Below the pieces are notes generated by a model. It made no database searches and was not told where the DNA came from. It was given only the letters and a program-made list of their open reading frames with translations. The position numbers and the translations under genes were made by a program. From Shinella zoogloeoides (GTDB lineage Bacteria > Pseudomonadota > Alphaproteobacteria > Rhizobiales > Rhizobiaceae): 64,000 nucleotides of DNA. Of this stretch, positions 7,922 through 16,786 are shown in pieces. The stretch is taken from contig NZ_CP132311.1 of NCBI RefSeq assembly GCF_030733845.1, forward strand, positions 2,297,501-2,361,500, read 5' to 3'. How positions within the stretch are numbered: position 1 is the first letter of the stretch; the number at the start of each line of letters is the position of its first letter.

Positions 7922-10162
7922 ATGTCCTGCTGCTCCGCCGAGATCGGACTGGGTGTGCCGCCCTGGCGGGCCAGTGTTTCGGCAGAGGAACTGGCGATGG
8001 CCAGCCGGGACATCGGCGGCGGGAGGCGGCAGAGCGTGCTTTCGGTACCCGCCATGCACTGCGCCGCCTGCATCGGCGCGGTGGAGTCCGCCCTTGCCAG
8101 GGTGCCGGGCGTCGAGCGGGCACGCGCCAACCTCTCGCTACGCCGAGTCACCATCGACTGGAAACAGGATGGAAGCGCGGCCCCCGACATTGTCGGCGCA
8201 CTCGCCGCCATCGGCTATGACGCCAACCTCCCGGCAACCGAGATCGATGGCGAGGACCCTGCCCTTGCCGGCCTCGTGCGCGCGCTTGCCGTCGCCGGCT
8301 TTTGCTCCATGAACATCATGCTGCTTTCCGTCTCAGTCTGGTCGGGTGCGGATGGGGCGACGCGCCAGACATTTCACGTCGTTTCTGCATTGCTTGCGTT
8401 GCCGGCGGTGTTCTACGCGGGCGCGGGCTTCTACCGTTCGGCCTGGCGGGCGCTCAGCCATGGCCGCACCAACATGGACGTGCCGATCTCCGTCGGGATT
8501 CTGCTCACGTTCGCGCTCAGCCTCTACGATACCGCCACGAACGCCCCGCACGCCTATTTCGAGGCCGCCACGTCGCTGATCTTCGTCCTCCTCGTTGGCC
8601 GGGTTCTGGACCATGCCATGCGCGGCAAGGCACGCTCGGCGGTCGCCGCCCTGACGCGACTGATCCCGCGCGGGGCGAGCGTGCTGCGGAGCGACGGCAC
8701 GCGCGACTATGTGGACTTAAGCGAGGTCGAGGCCGGCATGCGCCTCGGCATCGCCGCGGGCGAGCGCATACCGGCGGATGGCGTCGTGGAGGAAGGCCGC
8801 GCCGAGCTTGACGCCGCTCTCGTCACTGGCGAGAGCCTGTGGCGGCGCGCCAACGCGGGCGAGGCCGTGCGCGCAGGGGAACTCAACATCGGCAACCCCT
8901 TCGTGCTGCGCACCACCGCCGCGCCGGCAAACTCGACAGTCGCAGAAATGAGTCGGATGATCACGGCCGCCGAAGACGGCCGCTCGCGCTACCAGCGGCT
9001 CGCCGACCGCGCGGCCGGCCTCTACGCCCCCGTCGTCCACAGCCTCGCTGCCGTCGCCTTCATGACCTGGTTCCTGGCGACCGGCAATGTGCACACCGCG
9101 CTCACCATCGCCATCACCGTCCTCATTATCACCTGCCCCTGCGCGCTGGGGCTCGCCGTTCCCATGGTACAGGTCGTGCTGGCCCGTCGTCTCTTCGAGC
9201 GCGGCGTCATGACGGGCGATGGCTCCGCCTTCGAGCGCCTGAGCGAGATCGACACCGTGGTCTTCGACAAGACCGGGACATTGACAACGGGAACGCCCCG
9301 CCTGTTCGCCCCGGCCGGAATCGCGCCGGAAGCGCTCAGGCTTGCCAGCGCGCTGGCTGGTGCTTCCGCTCATCCGATAGCGAGGGCGATCGCTGCCGCA
9401 AGCCCCGCGGCCAGCTTACCCGTCTTCACGGATCTGCGGGAAGAGCGGGCAATGGGAATGGAAGGGAGGCTTGGAGCCGATCTCTATCGGCTGGGCCGGC
9501 CGGAATGGGCGCTGGCAGCCTCCGGCGGAGCGGCAATGACGGTACTCGCGAAAAACGGCGAGGCGCTTGCCTATTTCACATTCGGCGAGCACGTCCGCCG
9601 CGGGGCGCGTGATCTCGTCGCCACGCTGAAAACCCGTGGCATCGATATCGTCCTGCTCTCCGGCGATTGCCCGCAAGCCGTCGAGAGCGTCGCCACTTCG
9701 CTCGGCATCGACGACAGGCGCGCCCGGCTCCTGCCCCGCGACAAGGTGCATGCGATAAAGGACTTGCAGCAGCGTGGACGCCGGGTGCTGATGGTCGGCG
9801 ACGGCATCAACGATGCGCCTGCGCTACGTGCCGCCGATGCATCCATGGCCCCCGCCTCGGCCAGTGATATCGGACGCAGCGCCGCCGATTTCGTGTTTCT
9901 CGGTGACGACCTGCGTGTGGTGACGGATATTTTCGACACCGTGGAAAAGGCGTCGGTCCTCATAAGGCAGAATTTCGCACTCGCGGTGCTGTACAACCTC
10001 GTCAGCCTGCCGATTGCTTTCCTGGGGTATGCGACGCCGCTGATCGCGGCCGTCGCGATGTCCTCATCCTCGCTCATCGTCGTTGCCAATGCGCTACGCC
10101 TCACGCGGAAGGCCAGCGCCGGAAGCAGCACTGTGGAAACCATTGTGGAGGCGAAGGCATGA
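7922..10162 (+). CDS. fixI: Copper-transporting P-type ATPase FixI/CcoI
   Basis: FixI is a P1B-type ATPase that moves copper across the inner membrane for insertion into the CuB site of the cbb3 oxidase. The 746-residue chain starts with a cysteine-rich tip (MSCC) and a heavy-metal domain with CAAC at 47-50. It then has membrane helices with the ion motif CPC at 405-407, the phosphorylated Asp in DKTGTLT at 449, an SAHPIA motif and GDGINDAP. TGES of the actuator domain is present. It starts 5 bases after the DUF2189 gene, and its stop overlaps ccoS by ATGA. All key residues are intact. Confidence 0.95.
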   Translation: MSCCSAEIGLGVPPWRASVSAEELAMASRDIGGGRRQSVLSVPAMHCAACIGAVESALARVPGVERARANLSLRRVTIDWKQDGSAAPDIVGALAAIGYDANLPATEIDGEDPALAGLVRALAVAGFCSMNIMLLSVSVWSGADGATRQTFHVVSALLALPAVFYAGAGFYRSAWRALSHGRTNMDVPISVGILLTFALSLYDTATNAPHAYFEAATSLIFVLLVGRVLDHAMRGKARSAVAALTRLIPRGASVLRSDGTRDYVDLSEVEAGMRLGIAAGERIPADGVVEEGRAELDAALVTGESLWRRANAGEAVRAGELNIGNPFVLRTTAAPANSTVAEMSRMITAAEDGRSRYQRLADRAAGLYAPVVHSLAAVAFMTWFLATGNVHTALTIAITVLIITCPCALGLAVPMVQVVLARRLFERGVMTGDGSAFERLSEIDTVVFDKTGTLTTGTPRLFAPAGIAPEALRLASALAGASAHPIARAIAAASPAASLPVFTDLREERAMGMEGRLGADLYRLGRPEWALAASGGAAMTVLAKNGEALAYFTFGEHVRRGARDLVATLKTRGIDIVLLSGDCPQAVESVATSLGIDDRRARLLPRDKVHAIKDLQQRGRRVLMVGDGINDAPALRAADASMAPASASDIGRSAADFVFLGDDLRVVTDIFDTVEKASVLIRQNFALAVLYNLVSLPIAFLGYATPLIAAVAMSSSSLIVVANALRLTRKASAGSSTVETIVEAKA

Positions 10163-10362
10163 CAGCCATCGGCCTCCTCGTCCCGCTTTCGATCATCATG
10201 GGCATCGCCGGCCTCCTGGCCTTCCTATGGTCTCTGCGCGCCCGGCAATATGAAGACCTCGACGGCGCTGCCGCAAGAATTCTGCTCGAAAATGACGAGG
10301 ACGCGCCGGTCGTCGACCGGCAGCGCAACTTGGCCGGAGAAGGAGACTCAGATGGTCGATGA
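10159..10362 (+). CDS. ccoS: cbb3 oxidase maturation protein CcoS/FixS
   Basis: This 67-residue protein has one N-terminal membrane helix followed by a segment with WSLRARQYEDLDGAAARIL, which matches the CcoS pattern (hydrophobic helix, then FxWxxxxxQYEDLDxPAxRIL). CcoS is needed for heme and copper insertion into cbb3 oxidase. Its start overlaps the fixI stop. It ends 11 bases inside the next small gene. Confidence 0.93.
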   Translation: MTAIGLLVPLSIIMGIAGLLAFLWSLRARQYEDLDGAAARILLENDEDAPVVDRQRNLAGEGDSDGR

Positions 10363-10621
10363 CGAACCTCAACGCTATGAACAGATCGACCACCACCGCG
10401 TTGTGGTCGATCCCTCGGATGCCGTGACGGGTCTCGGCTTTGTGCTGGGGCTGGTAGGCGCGGCAGTCGGCGTCGTGGCCGCGATCGTGATGGCGCCACA
10501 GCTTGAGGCCTTGACGATCCTCTACTGTCTTATCGGGGGCCTTGCCGGCGGATCCGCCGGCGTGGTCACAGGCGGGATGATCGGGGCGGTCTTCTCGGTC
10601 GCCCGCGGGAAGCCGCATTGA
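10352..10621 (+). CDS. Small glycine-rich membrane protein at the end of the cco operon
   Basis: The 89-residue protein has a polar N-terminal third and then two membrane helices rich in glycine (LGFVLGLVGAAVG and GGLAGGSAGVVTGGMIG), resembling glycine-zipper helices. AAGGAG lies about 6 bases before the ATG, and the gene overlaps the end of ccoS. I do not recognise the family. Its place in the operon suggests an oxidase-related or co-regulated function. Confidence 0.65.
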   Translation: MVDDEPQRYEQIDHHRVVVDPSDAVTGLGFVLGLVGAAVGVVAAIVMAPQLEALTILYCLIGGLAGGSAGVVTGGMIGAVFSVARGKPH

Positions 10622-10737
10622 GATGTTCAATCATGCCTCCCCTGATCAGATTCATGATCTCTCGTCTGCTCATCGGTTTCTTGATCGGTGGCCTCGGCGC
10701 TATTTCTTTGAATGCCGGGCAGTGTCGGCAGTCCAAC

Positions 10738-10893
10738 GACGTGTCTGGCAGGGGCGTTACTCTTCTATGGATTTGGTTCGACTTCCGCGTTTGGCTATCT
10801 CGCTGCCGCGCGCACTGGAAACCATCGATTGCTGTTAGTGCGGGCCTCGCATATCGGAACATTGGACAAAATCTGGCTCGCCATCAGTCCCTA
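10738..10893 (+). pseudogene. Fragment of a DUF2269-like membrane protein
   Basis: The frame reads LAGALLFYGFGSTSAFGYL followed by AARTGNHRLLLVRASHIGTL and DKIWLAISP, then a stop. This resembles the first helix region of DUF2269-type membrane proteins. No start codon context and no remaining domains are present, and the left end of the IS21 copy lies 44 bases downstream. It is probably a relic. The assignment rests on a short stretch and is uncertain. Nothing else is recognisable in 10622-10936. Confidence 0.35.
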
Positions 10894-11058
10894 AAACTAC
10901 CGCCAGCGCGACAAAACTCTAATTTGGCCGCACGGTTGAGAGCGGCGGTGCAAAAGTCGGCCACGGTAGCGGCGGCATAATGCTGCTGCGGGCGGAGTAA
11001 AATCCGGCCACCTATCTTCCTTCTGCAATGATCGCAGGAGGGACAGGGGATCTACACC

Positions 11059-12555
11059 GTGGAACTATATCTGAAGGTTCGTCTGGCTGTTTCGGAAGGG
11101 ATGACGCAGCGTCAGGCGGCGAAGCATTTCAACATATCGCGCGACAGCGTGGCGAAGATGGTGTCGTATTCGACGCCACCCGGTTACCAGCGGCGATCAC
11201 CGATCCGGCGTCCGAAGCTGGATGCGTTTGTTTCGACGATCGAGCATTGGCTCGACGAGGACCTGAAGGTGCCGCGCAAGCAGCGGCATACGGCCAGGCG
11301 GGTATTTGACCGCCTGCGCGACGAGTGCGGGTTCACCGGCGGCTACACGATCATCAAGGACTACATGCGCGAGCGGGATCAGCGCCGGCAGGAAGTGTTC
11401 GTGCCACTTGCCCATCCGCCGGGCCACGCGCAGGCCGATTTCGGCGAGGCGATGGTGGTGATCGGCGGTGTGGAACAGAAGGCCCGCTTCTTCGTGCTGG
11501 ATCTTCCGCATAGTGATGGCTGCTATGTTCGGGCCTATCCGGCGGCGGTGGCCGAGGCCTGGGTGGACGGTCACATCCATGGATTTGCCTTCTTCGGGGG
11601 CGTGCCGCAGTCGATCGTCTACGACAACGACCGTTGCCTGGTCGCAAAGATCCTGCCCGACGGTACACGCAAGCGGGCGGTGTTGTTCAGCGGCTTCCTG
11701 TCCCACTACCTGATCCGGGATCGCTATGGGCGGCCGGGAAAGGGCAATGACAAAGGGAATGTCGAGGGCCTTGTGGGCTACGCCCGGCGCAACTTCATGG
11801 TGCCGATCCCGCAGTTTGCGACATGGGATGCGTTCAACGCCTTTCTGGAGGAGCAGTGCCGCAAACGCCAGCGCGACAGGCTGCGCGGCGAGAGCGAGAC
11901 GATCGGCGAGCGCCTGCAGCGGGATCTGGCGGCCATGCGTCCATTGCCGACATCACCCTTCGATGCCTGCGATCAGGCCAGCACCAGCGTAACGGCCCAG
12001 TCCCTGGTGCGCTACAAGACCAACGACTATTCCGTGCCGGTCGCCTACGGTCATCAGGACGTCTGGGTGCGGGGCTATGTCGACGAGGTGGTGATCGGCT
12101 GCCGTGGCGAGATCATTGCTCGCCATCCGCGGTGCTGGGATCGGGAAGACGTCGTCTTCGACCCTATCCACTACCTGCCGCTGATCGAGCAGAAGATCAA
12201 TTCCCTGGATCAGGCCGCCCCTCTGCAAGGCTGGGACCTGCCGGAAGAGTTCGCTACGCTGCGCCGGCTGATGGAAGGCCGCATGGCCAAGCATGGTCGG
12301 CGGGAATACGTTCAGGTTCTGCGCCTGCTGGAGAGCTTCGAGCTCGCCGACCTGCATGCGGCGGTGAAGCAGGCAATCCAGCTCGGCGCAATCGGATTCG
12401 ATGCGGTCAAGCATCTGATCCTGTGCCGGGTCGAGCGACGGCCACCTCGACTGGACCTGGCGATCTATCCCTACCTGCCGAGGGCGACGGTCGAGAAGAC
12501 CTCGGCGAAAGCCTACATGCGGCTTTTGTCGTCTGATGCGGGAGAAGCGGCATGA
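11059..12555 (+). CDS. istA: IS21-family transposase IstA
   Basis: IstA is the DDE transposase that cuts and joins the element. The 498-residue protein starts with a helix-turn-helix (about residues 14-40, with MTQRQAAKHFNISRDSVAKM). The rve-type catalytic core follows, with acidic residues in HAQADFGEA, IVYDND and KGNVEG forming the DDE triad. A C-terminal beta-rich domain completes it. The listed start is a GTG with a purine-rich AGGAGGGACAGGGG stretch upstream. The stop overlaps the istB start. Confidence 0.95.
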   Translation: MELYLKVRLAVSEGMTQRQAAKHFNISRDSVAKMVSYSTPPGYQRRSPIRRPKLDAFVSTIEHWLDEDLKVPRKQRHTARRVFDRLRDECGFTGGYTIIKDYMRERDQRRQEVFVPLAHPPGHAQADFGEAMVVIGGVEQKARFFVLDLPHSDGCYVRAYPAAVAEAWVDGHIHGFAFFGGVPQSIVYDNDRCLVAKILPDGTRKRAVLFSGFLSHYLIRDRYGRPGKGNDKGNVEGLVGYARRNFMVPIPQFATWDAFNAFLEEQCRKRQRDRLRGESETIGERLQRDLAAMRPLPTSPFDACDQASTSVTAQSLVRYKTNDYSVPVAYGHQDVWVRGYVDEVVIGCRGEIIARHPRCWDREDVVFDPIHYLPLIEQKINSLDQAAPLQGWDLPEEFATLRRLMEGRMAKHGRREYVQVLRLLESFELADLHAAVKQAIQLGAIGFDAVKHLILCRVERRPPRLDLAIYPYLPRATVEKTSAKAYMRLLSSDAGEAA

Positions 12556-13310
12556 GCACCGAAGCACCCGAGATACTGCTTGCCCACTATCTCAAGACCC
12601 TGAAGCTGCCGACCTTCCAGCGCGAGTATCAGAAGCTGGCCCGGTTATGCGCCACCGAGGGCGTCGACCACATCGACTACCTGTTCCGGCTTGCCGAACG
12701 GGAGATGATCGAACGCGATCGCCGCAAGGTCGAACGCCGGATCAAGGCGGCCAAATTCCCTGTCGTCAAAAGCCTCGACAGCTTCGACTTCACAGCCATC
12801 CCCAAGCTGAACAAGATGCAAGTGCTGGAGCTGGCACGTTGCGAGTGGATCGACCGCCGCGAGAACGTGATCGCTCTCGGCCCCAGCGGCACGGGCAAGA
12901 CGCATGTCGCACTCGGCCTCGGACTGGCGGCCTGCCAGAAGGGGCTGTCCGTCGGCTTCACCACGGCCGCCGCCCTGGTCAGTGAGATGATGGAGGCGCG
13001 TGACGAGCGGCGTCTGCTCCGTTTCCAAAAGCAGATGGCAGCCTACAAGCTGCTGATCATCGATGAGCTGGGCTTCGTGCCGCTGTCCAAGACCGGCGCG
13101 GAATTGTTGTTCGAGTTGATCTCCCAGCGTTACGAGCGCGGTGCGACCATGATCACCAGCAATCTGCCTTTCGACGAATGGACGGAAACCCTGGGGTCCG
13201 AGCGTCTGACCGGCGCCCTGCTCGATCGCATCACCCACCACGTCAACATCCTCGAGATGAACGGCGACAGCTACCGTCTCGCCCAAAGCCGCGCCCGAAA
13301 GGCCGGCTGA
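12552..13310 (+). CDS. istB: IS21-family helper ATPase IstB, copy B
   Basis: This 252-residue AAA+ ATPase is identical to the product at 719-1477. Walker A GPSGTGKTH and Walker B LLIIDELGF are intact, as is the later arginine-rich region near SERLTGALLDRITHH. It is the target-selection partner of IstA. It overlaps istA by four bases. Confidence 0.95.
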   Translation: MSTEAPEILLAHYLKTLKLPTFQREYQKLARLCATEGVDHIDYLFRLAEREMIERDRRKVERRIKAAKFPVVKSLDSFDFTAIPKLNKMQVLELARCEWIDRRENVIALGPSGTGKTHVALGLGLAACQKGLSVGFTTAAALVSEMMEARDERRLLRFQKQMAAYKLLIIDELGFVPLSKTGAELLFELISQRYERGATMITSNLPFDEWTETLGSERLTGALLDRITHHVNILEMNGDSYRLAQSRARKAG

Positions 13311-13330
13311 CGCCTTCTCTGAAAATCGCC

Positions 13331-13387
13331 GCGCGCGCCTGAGACCCCCGCTCGGGCTACGCCCTCCCGGCGGTCTCAGGCGCGCGC
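13331..13387. repeat. 16-bp perfect inverted repeat inside IS copy B
   Basis: This is the same hairpin as at 1498-1554, with arms starting GCGCGCGCCTGAGACC and a 25-base loop, 20 bases after the istB stop. It may end istAB transcription or block entry of outside transcripts. Confidence 0.75.
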
Positions 13388-13499
13388 CAAGGTGGCCGAC
13401 TTTTGCTCCGCCCCGTGGCCGGTTTTTACTCCGCCGTTGACACACCAGTACGTCGAGAGGGATGTACTTTGAAACGACGGACCCTGCCATGACCTGAGA

Positions 13500-13690
13500 G
13501 TTGTCGCCTGTCGAACATCCGGGAGGCCCTTTCGTTCATCAACGAGCTCAAGGCCATGTCGAACCACACGATACCCTTAGCACCTGGCAAACAGAGCCAA
13601 AACGTTCGTTAGCGAAAGCCACTATGGACGGCTGCGCGACACGTTCCTGGATGAAACAATCTACCGAAACAGCTGCAACATATGCTCTGT
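13500..13690 (+). pseudogene. IS3-family transposase relic
   Basis: A short segment near 13612-13676 reads YGRLRDTFLDETIYRNS, which matches the C-terminal part of the IS3-family OrfB integrase (usually NGRLRDExLNETLF). A piece upstream (LSNIREALSFINEL) is less clear. Frames are broken and no ends are visible. It adjoins the right end of IS copy B and overlaps the 3' end of the flagellin gene on the other strand. Confidence 0.4.
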
Positions 13691-15517
13691 ATTCGAGTTC
13701 GCTATCGACAGGAGTTGAGTGGCGAGTTGCTGCTGGGTCTGAATAGCTTTCATGCGGAGCGACGCTTCGTTCATATCGGCATCGACGAGGCGGCCAACAC
13801 CCTTGTCCAATGTTGCCATCATTCTTGCTGCAAACTCAGCTTGCATATCGATCCGCTTGTGAAGGGCGCCAAGTGATGTGGCACCATCTGTTACCCTTCC
13901 GGCGACGACATCCATATAGTCGATGTAAGTGGCAATCATATCTGGGTTTTGCTCCACATCGATTTCAAGAAAGTTGAGGGTGGGCAAAGGCTCTATGCTG
14001 ACCCGTATGTTGTCGAATTCCAGACGCGTTCCACTTCCCCAAGCTCGATCGACAGAAGGGTCCGACTTAATCAAAACTGCGGAGGGTGATTTCGCCTCGA
14101 TGATAAGGTCTGGCCAGTCCTCATCAAGCAAACTCTTCAGAAGTGTAGCCATTTCGTCGGAGGTTTCGACTTTGCCGGTTTCTTTGCCAAGAATGTCGTT
14201 CACATAACTCCGATTGAAGGAATAGGCTTTAGGAGCGGCGTTATTAACGCCGAAAGCAAAACTAATCTCTACCCCGTCGACGTTGTCGCCATCTTCATGG
14301 ACAATAAACTCCTTAAACGCCAGGTTCATGCCAGAGCCGCGACGTCCGAAATCAGAAGCTTCCCTCAACCCTCCCGTGCTGATGCCAACACTGGTGAGGT
14401 TGGCAATCTCAACGTAGGATCCATCCCCGTGATGTTGCAGCGTCTGAATCGACATCCGTTCGGGGTCGTGGATCCAGTTCTGAGAACCCGGCGGCGACTC
14501 AATTCGGCTCGTTGCCGAGACGTATGCGCCATGTGGGTGAAGCTTATAGCTGAGGAGGCCGGCAAACTCCGTATTTGTCGTGATTTTGCCACCAAGCTCA
14601 GGTCTCCAAGCGTCAACATCCGCCTTGGTAATGGTAATTGAGGCAGTATATCCCGCATAGAAAGGTCCAGGCAAATCCTGCAATTCACCTGACAATCCGG
14701 GCTCACTATCGGGATTGGACGCTTCCCTATCCAGGATGATATCAAAGCTGATCTCGGCGCCTGGCGAAGTAAAATCAAGTGTCGATCCTACTGGAAATGC
14801 GTCAAGGGCGAAGCTGCCAGAGCTCCCCGTCGTGCCCATAGGGATCATCCAGCCTGCTCCCTCGCTCCCATTGTATGCAGTCGAATCGGTCACGATCGGA
14901 CGGGTAGGAGTGAAGCCTCGGATGCCGCCGATCGTTTTCGAATCGCGTGCGTCTGCCTGTAGCAATCCGCCGCCCGCGCTATTGAAAAGCGAAACTTCGG
15001 AACGATGGAAGTCGATGGTCTCGACTGCTACACCGCTGGAAGGAGTTCGAACAAAGGAGGCTACGAGGGCGGTTCGGTTCAGATCATTATCGTAGATATT
15101 GGGAATGTTAGTATTTAGCCAGTTTTCGCCACTAAAGCTTGAGGACATCGAGACGTCCAGCACCTGTTGCTTTAGTTGCTCCAGCTCGGCCTGGACCTTT
15201 GACTTATCGACGCCACCTTCCGCCGCCAGAACGAGCTTTCCACTAAATTCCGAGAGAATGTCAATCACGGATGAGAGTCCTGAATAAGCTACATCGACCT
15301 TTGCGGCACCGAGTCCGAGCGCGTCAGAAACCGCTGATATCGCCATGCGATCAGAGCGCATCGTCGTAGAAATCGACCAATATGCGGCATTGTCGACAGC
15401 ATTTTGGACTCGTTTCCCAGACGAGATTTGCGCTTGCATGTGCTGGAGATCTGCGGTGACTGTGCGCAGCGTCTGGAGCGCAGAAATTGCGCTCGCATTT
15501 GTGTGAATGCTCGTCAT
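13661..15517 (-). CDS. Flagellin with an enlarged central domain
   Basis: This is a filament protein exported through the flagellar type III pathway. The N terminus (MTSIHTNASAISALQTLRTV, then NAVDNAAYWSISTTMRSD) and the C terminus (MKAIQTQQQLATQLLSIANS) are clear flagellin D0/D1 helices of the alphaproteobacterial type. At 618 residues it is well above the roughly 300-430 usual in rhizobia. The extra length is a central region of about 390 residues, rich in Ser, Gly and Asp, probably exposed on the surface. I chose the ATG at 15517 because rhizobial flagellins start MTSI; the frame stays open 12 codons further. No other flagellar genes are near, so it stands alone among mobile DNA. Confidence 0.85.
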   Translation of the reverse strand: MTSIHTNASAISALQTLRTVTADLQHMQAQISSGKRVQNAVDNAAYWSISTTMRSDRMAISAVSDALGLGAAKVDVAYSGLSSVIDILSEFSGKLVLAAEGGVDKSKVQAELEQLKQQVLDVSMSSSFSGENWLNTNIPNIYDNDLNRTALVASFVRTPSSGVAVETIDFHRSEVSLFNSAGGGLLQADARDSKTIGGIRGFTPTRPIVTDSTAYNGSEGAGWMIPMGTTGSSGSFALDAFPVGSTLDFTSPGAEISFDIILDREASNPDSEPGLSGELQDLPGPFYAGYTASITITKADVDAWRPELGGKITTNTEFAGLLSYKLHPHGAYVSATSRIESPPGSQNWIHDPERMSIQTLQHHGDGSYVEIANLTSVGISTGGLREASDFGRRGSGMNLAFKEFIVHEDGDNVDGVEISFAFGVNNAAPKAYSFNRSYVNDILGKETGKVETSDEMATLLKSLLDEDWPDLIIEAKSPSAVLIKSDPSVDRAWGSGTRLEFDNIRVSIEPLPTLNFLEIDVEQNPDMIATYIDYMDVVAGRVTDGATSLGALHKRIDMQAEFAARMMATLDKGVGRLVDADMNEASLRMKAIQTQQQLATQLLSIANSNTEHMLQLFR

Positions 15518-16579
15518 ATTAGCTCGTCTTGAAATTGTAATTCTGCTCTTCATGAGCTATGGCTGGTTGTCCTCACTACAATCTCGATAGGGTTAACGCC
15601 AAGTTAACATGCGTGCTAGATTTGGTAGAACCCGCTGCCTGGGCCCCGGAGAACAATCTCCTAACTTTTGAACGAAGGCTCCTTTGGAAGTTAATGGGAC
15701 AGAGATTTTCGCGCCGTATACGCGAGCTGTCTTCCAGGATAGCCCAGCGATAATTCGGGCGAGCGCCGATCACATCCGCGTCGCTCACACCTCCGACACC
15801 GTCTTCGTCTTCGGCATCATGCGCGTGGTTACGGCCATATCGTGGAATCCACGCGCCGGCACGCCTTGGGTGGCCAGCCGTCGCTCTAGGCTAGCGTTTT
15901 CGTCTATTCTCCTGATCGTTCCGGCTATTCACTCGGCGTCACTTAATCGAAGAAAGACGCCGAGTCGGCCGTACGAGAGCATCGCCATCTGCAGCGAAAA
16001 AGCACATCACCAAACACGTCTTCCTTCTCGGTGCGACATATCGGCCAGACGGCGACCGATTTTTGCCCGTGTAGCATATTCAAGTCCCGTCCCAATCTGC
16101 CTTGTCAAATTGCCACTGTCGGTGGGACAAACGCGCGGCATCACCGTCATTTGAGTTTTTCTTGACCATGAAGCATACTTCGTCATTGGCAATGTTTTCC
16201 GGTGAGAAGTTCGCAATGAAAGCCTACACAAGCCGTCATCGGGGGTCGGCCAACCACGACGGCTTAGCTACGAATTTCGCGTCCGCGGCCCGAAGTAATT
16301 TAGCTGGTTCTTCGACAACGACCGGCTGCACAAGGCATCGTATTGCTGCATTTCAGCCTCCACGAAGTGGGCGCATTTTATCAGCTACGATCTTCACGGC
16401 TGAACGCCATGCGCCTGCAACCAACAGGTCAATGTGGATTAAAATACCGTTCAGGCGCAAATCCATGCGGAGCTACAAAGCGCTGCCTGGGAACGAGGCC
16501 CCTGCATATCAGCGATGCGCCTGCTTTTGTGGCCATCGATCATATGTTGAAGCAATACTAGCGTAGCGAAAGGCAACAC
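15518..16579. other. Gene-poor region with decayed coding traces
   Basis: I find no convincing gene in these 1062 bases. The part 15890-16045 is homologous to 28983-29135; read on the minus strand both end in the same peptide ending, (M)AMLS...SDAE then stop, here with a frameshift. The remainder gives only short, low-quality frames. The first 80 bases hold the flagellin promoter region. Confidence 0.5.
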
Positions 16580-16786
16580 ATGCCCGCAACAATTCCATTT
16601 AAGCGCTCAGAAATGAAGCGACTGGCCGAATTCGCGAAGCGTGAAGGTGTGCGCGCCGAGATCGAAGTCAATGGTTTCGTCTTCCGCGTGGCGCCAGACT
16701 TCAACCCTGTTAGGGTTGCCGTTACAGAGGAATCCGACCTTGATCATGCGCTTGCGGAGTTCGATAGAAAGCATGGTTACAGCTGA
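16580..16786 (+). CDS. Small hypothetical protein upstream of the integrase
   Basis: The 68-residue protein is charged and has no membrane segment or known motif. It overlaps the integrase start by 14 bases, which suggests co-translation. The ATG follows a weak AGGCAACAC stretch. Small proteins of this size are common before rhizobial integrases and may act as a directionality or helper factor, but nothing in the sequence shows this. Confidence 0.55.
   Translation: MPATIPFKRSEMKRLAEFAKREGVRAEIEVNGFVFRVAPDFNPVRVAVTEESDLDHALAEFDRKHGYS

Larger units (their letters stand above)
10937..13442 (+). mobile_element. IS21-family insertion sequence, copy B (complete)
   Basis: The element is about 2506 bp. 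Its left tip TGAGAGCGGCGG and right tip (complement TGTCAACGGCGG) are imperfect inverted repeats with TG...CA ends. Two further internal repeats carry the AAAAGTCGGCCAC core. It contains istA and istB in overlapping frames. Neither this copy nor copy A shows a target duplication that I can find (left flank CACGGT, right flank CACCAG), so the flanks may have been rearranged. Copy A lies 11,833 bp upstream in direct orientation. Confidence 0.93.

Noticed and set aside
16343..16561. A 72-codon frame that at first looked like a HigB/RelE-type toxin
   Set aside because: The conserved toxin core residues do not align, and no antitoxin gene or ribosome site is present.
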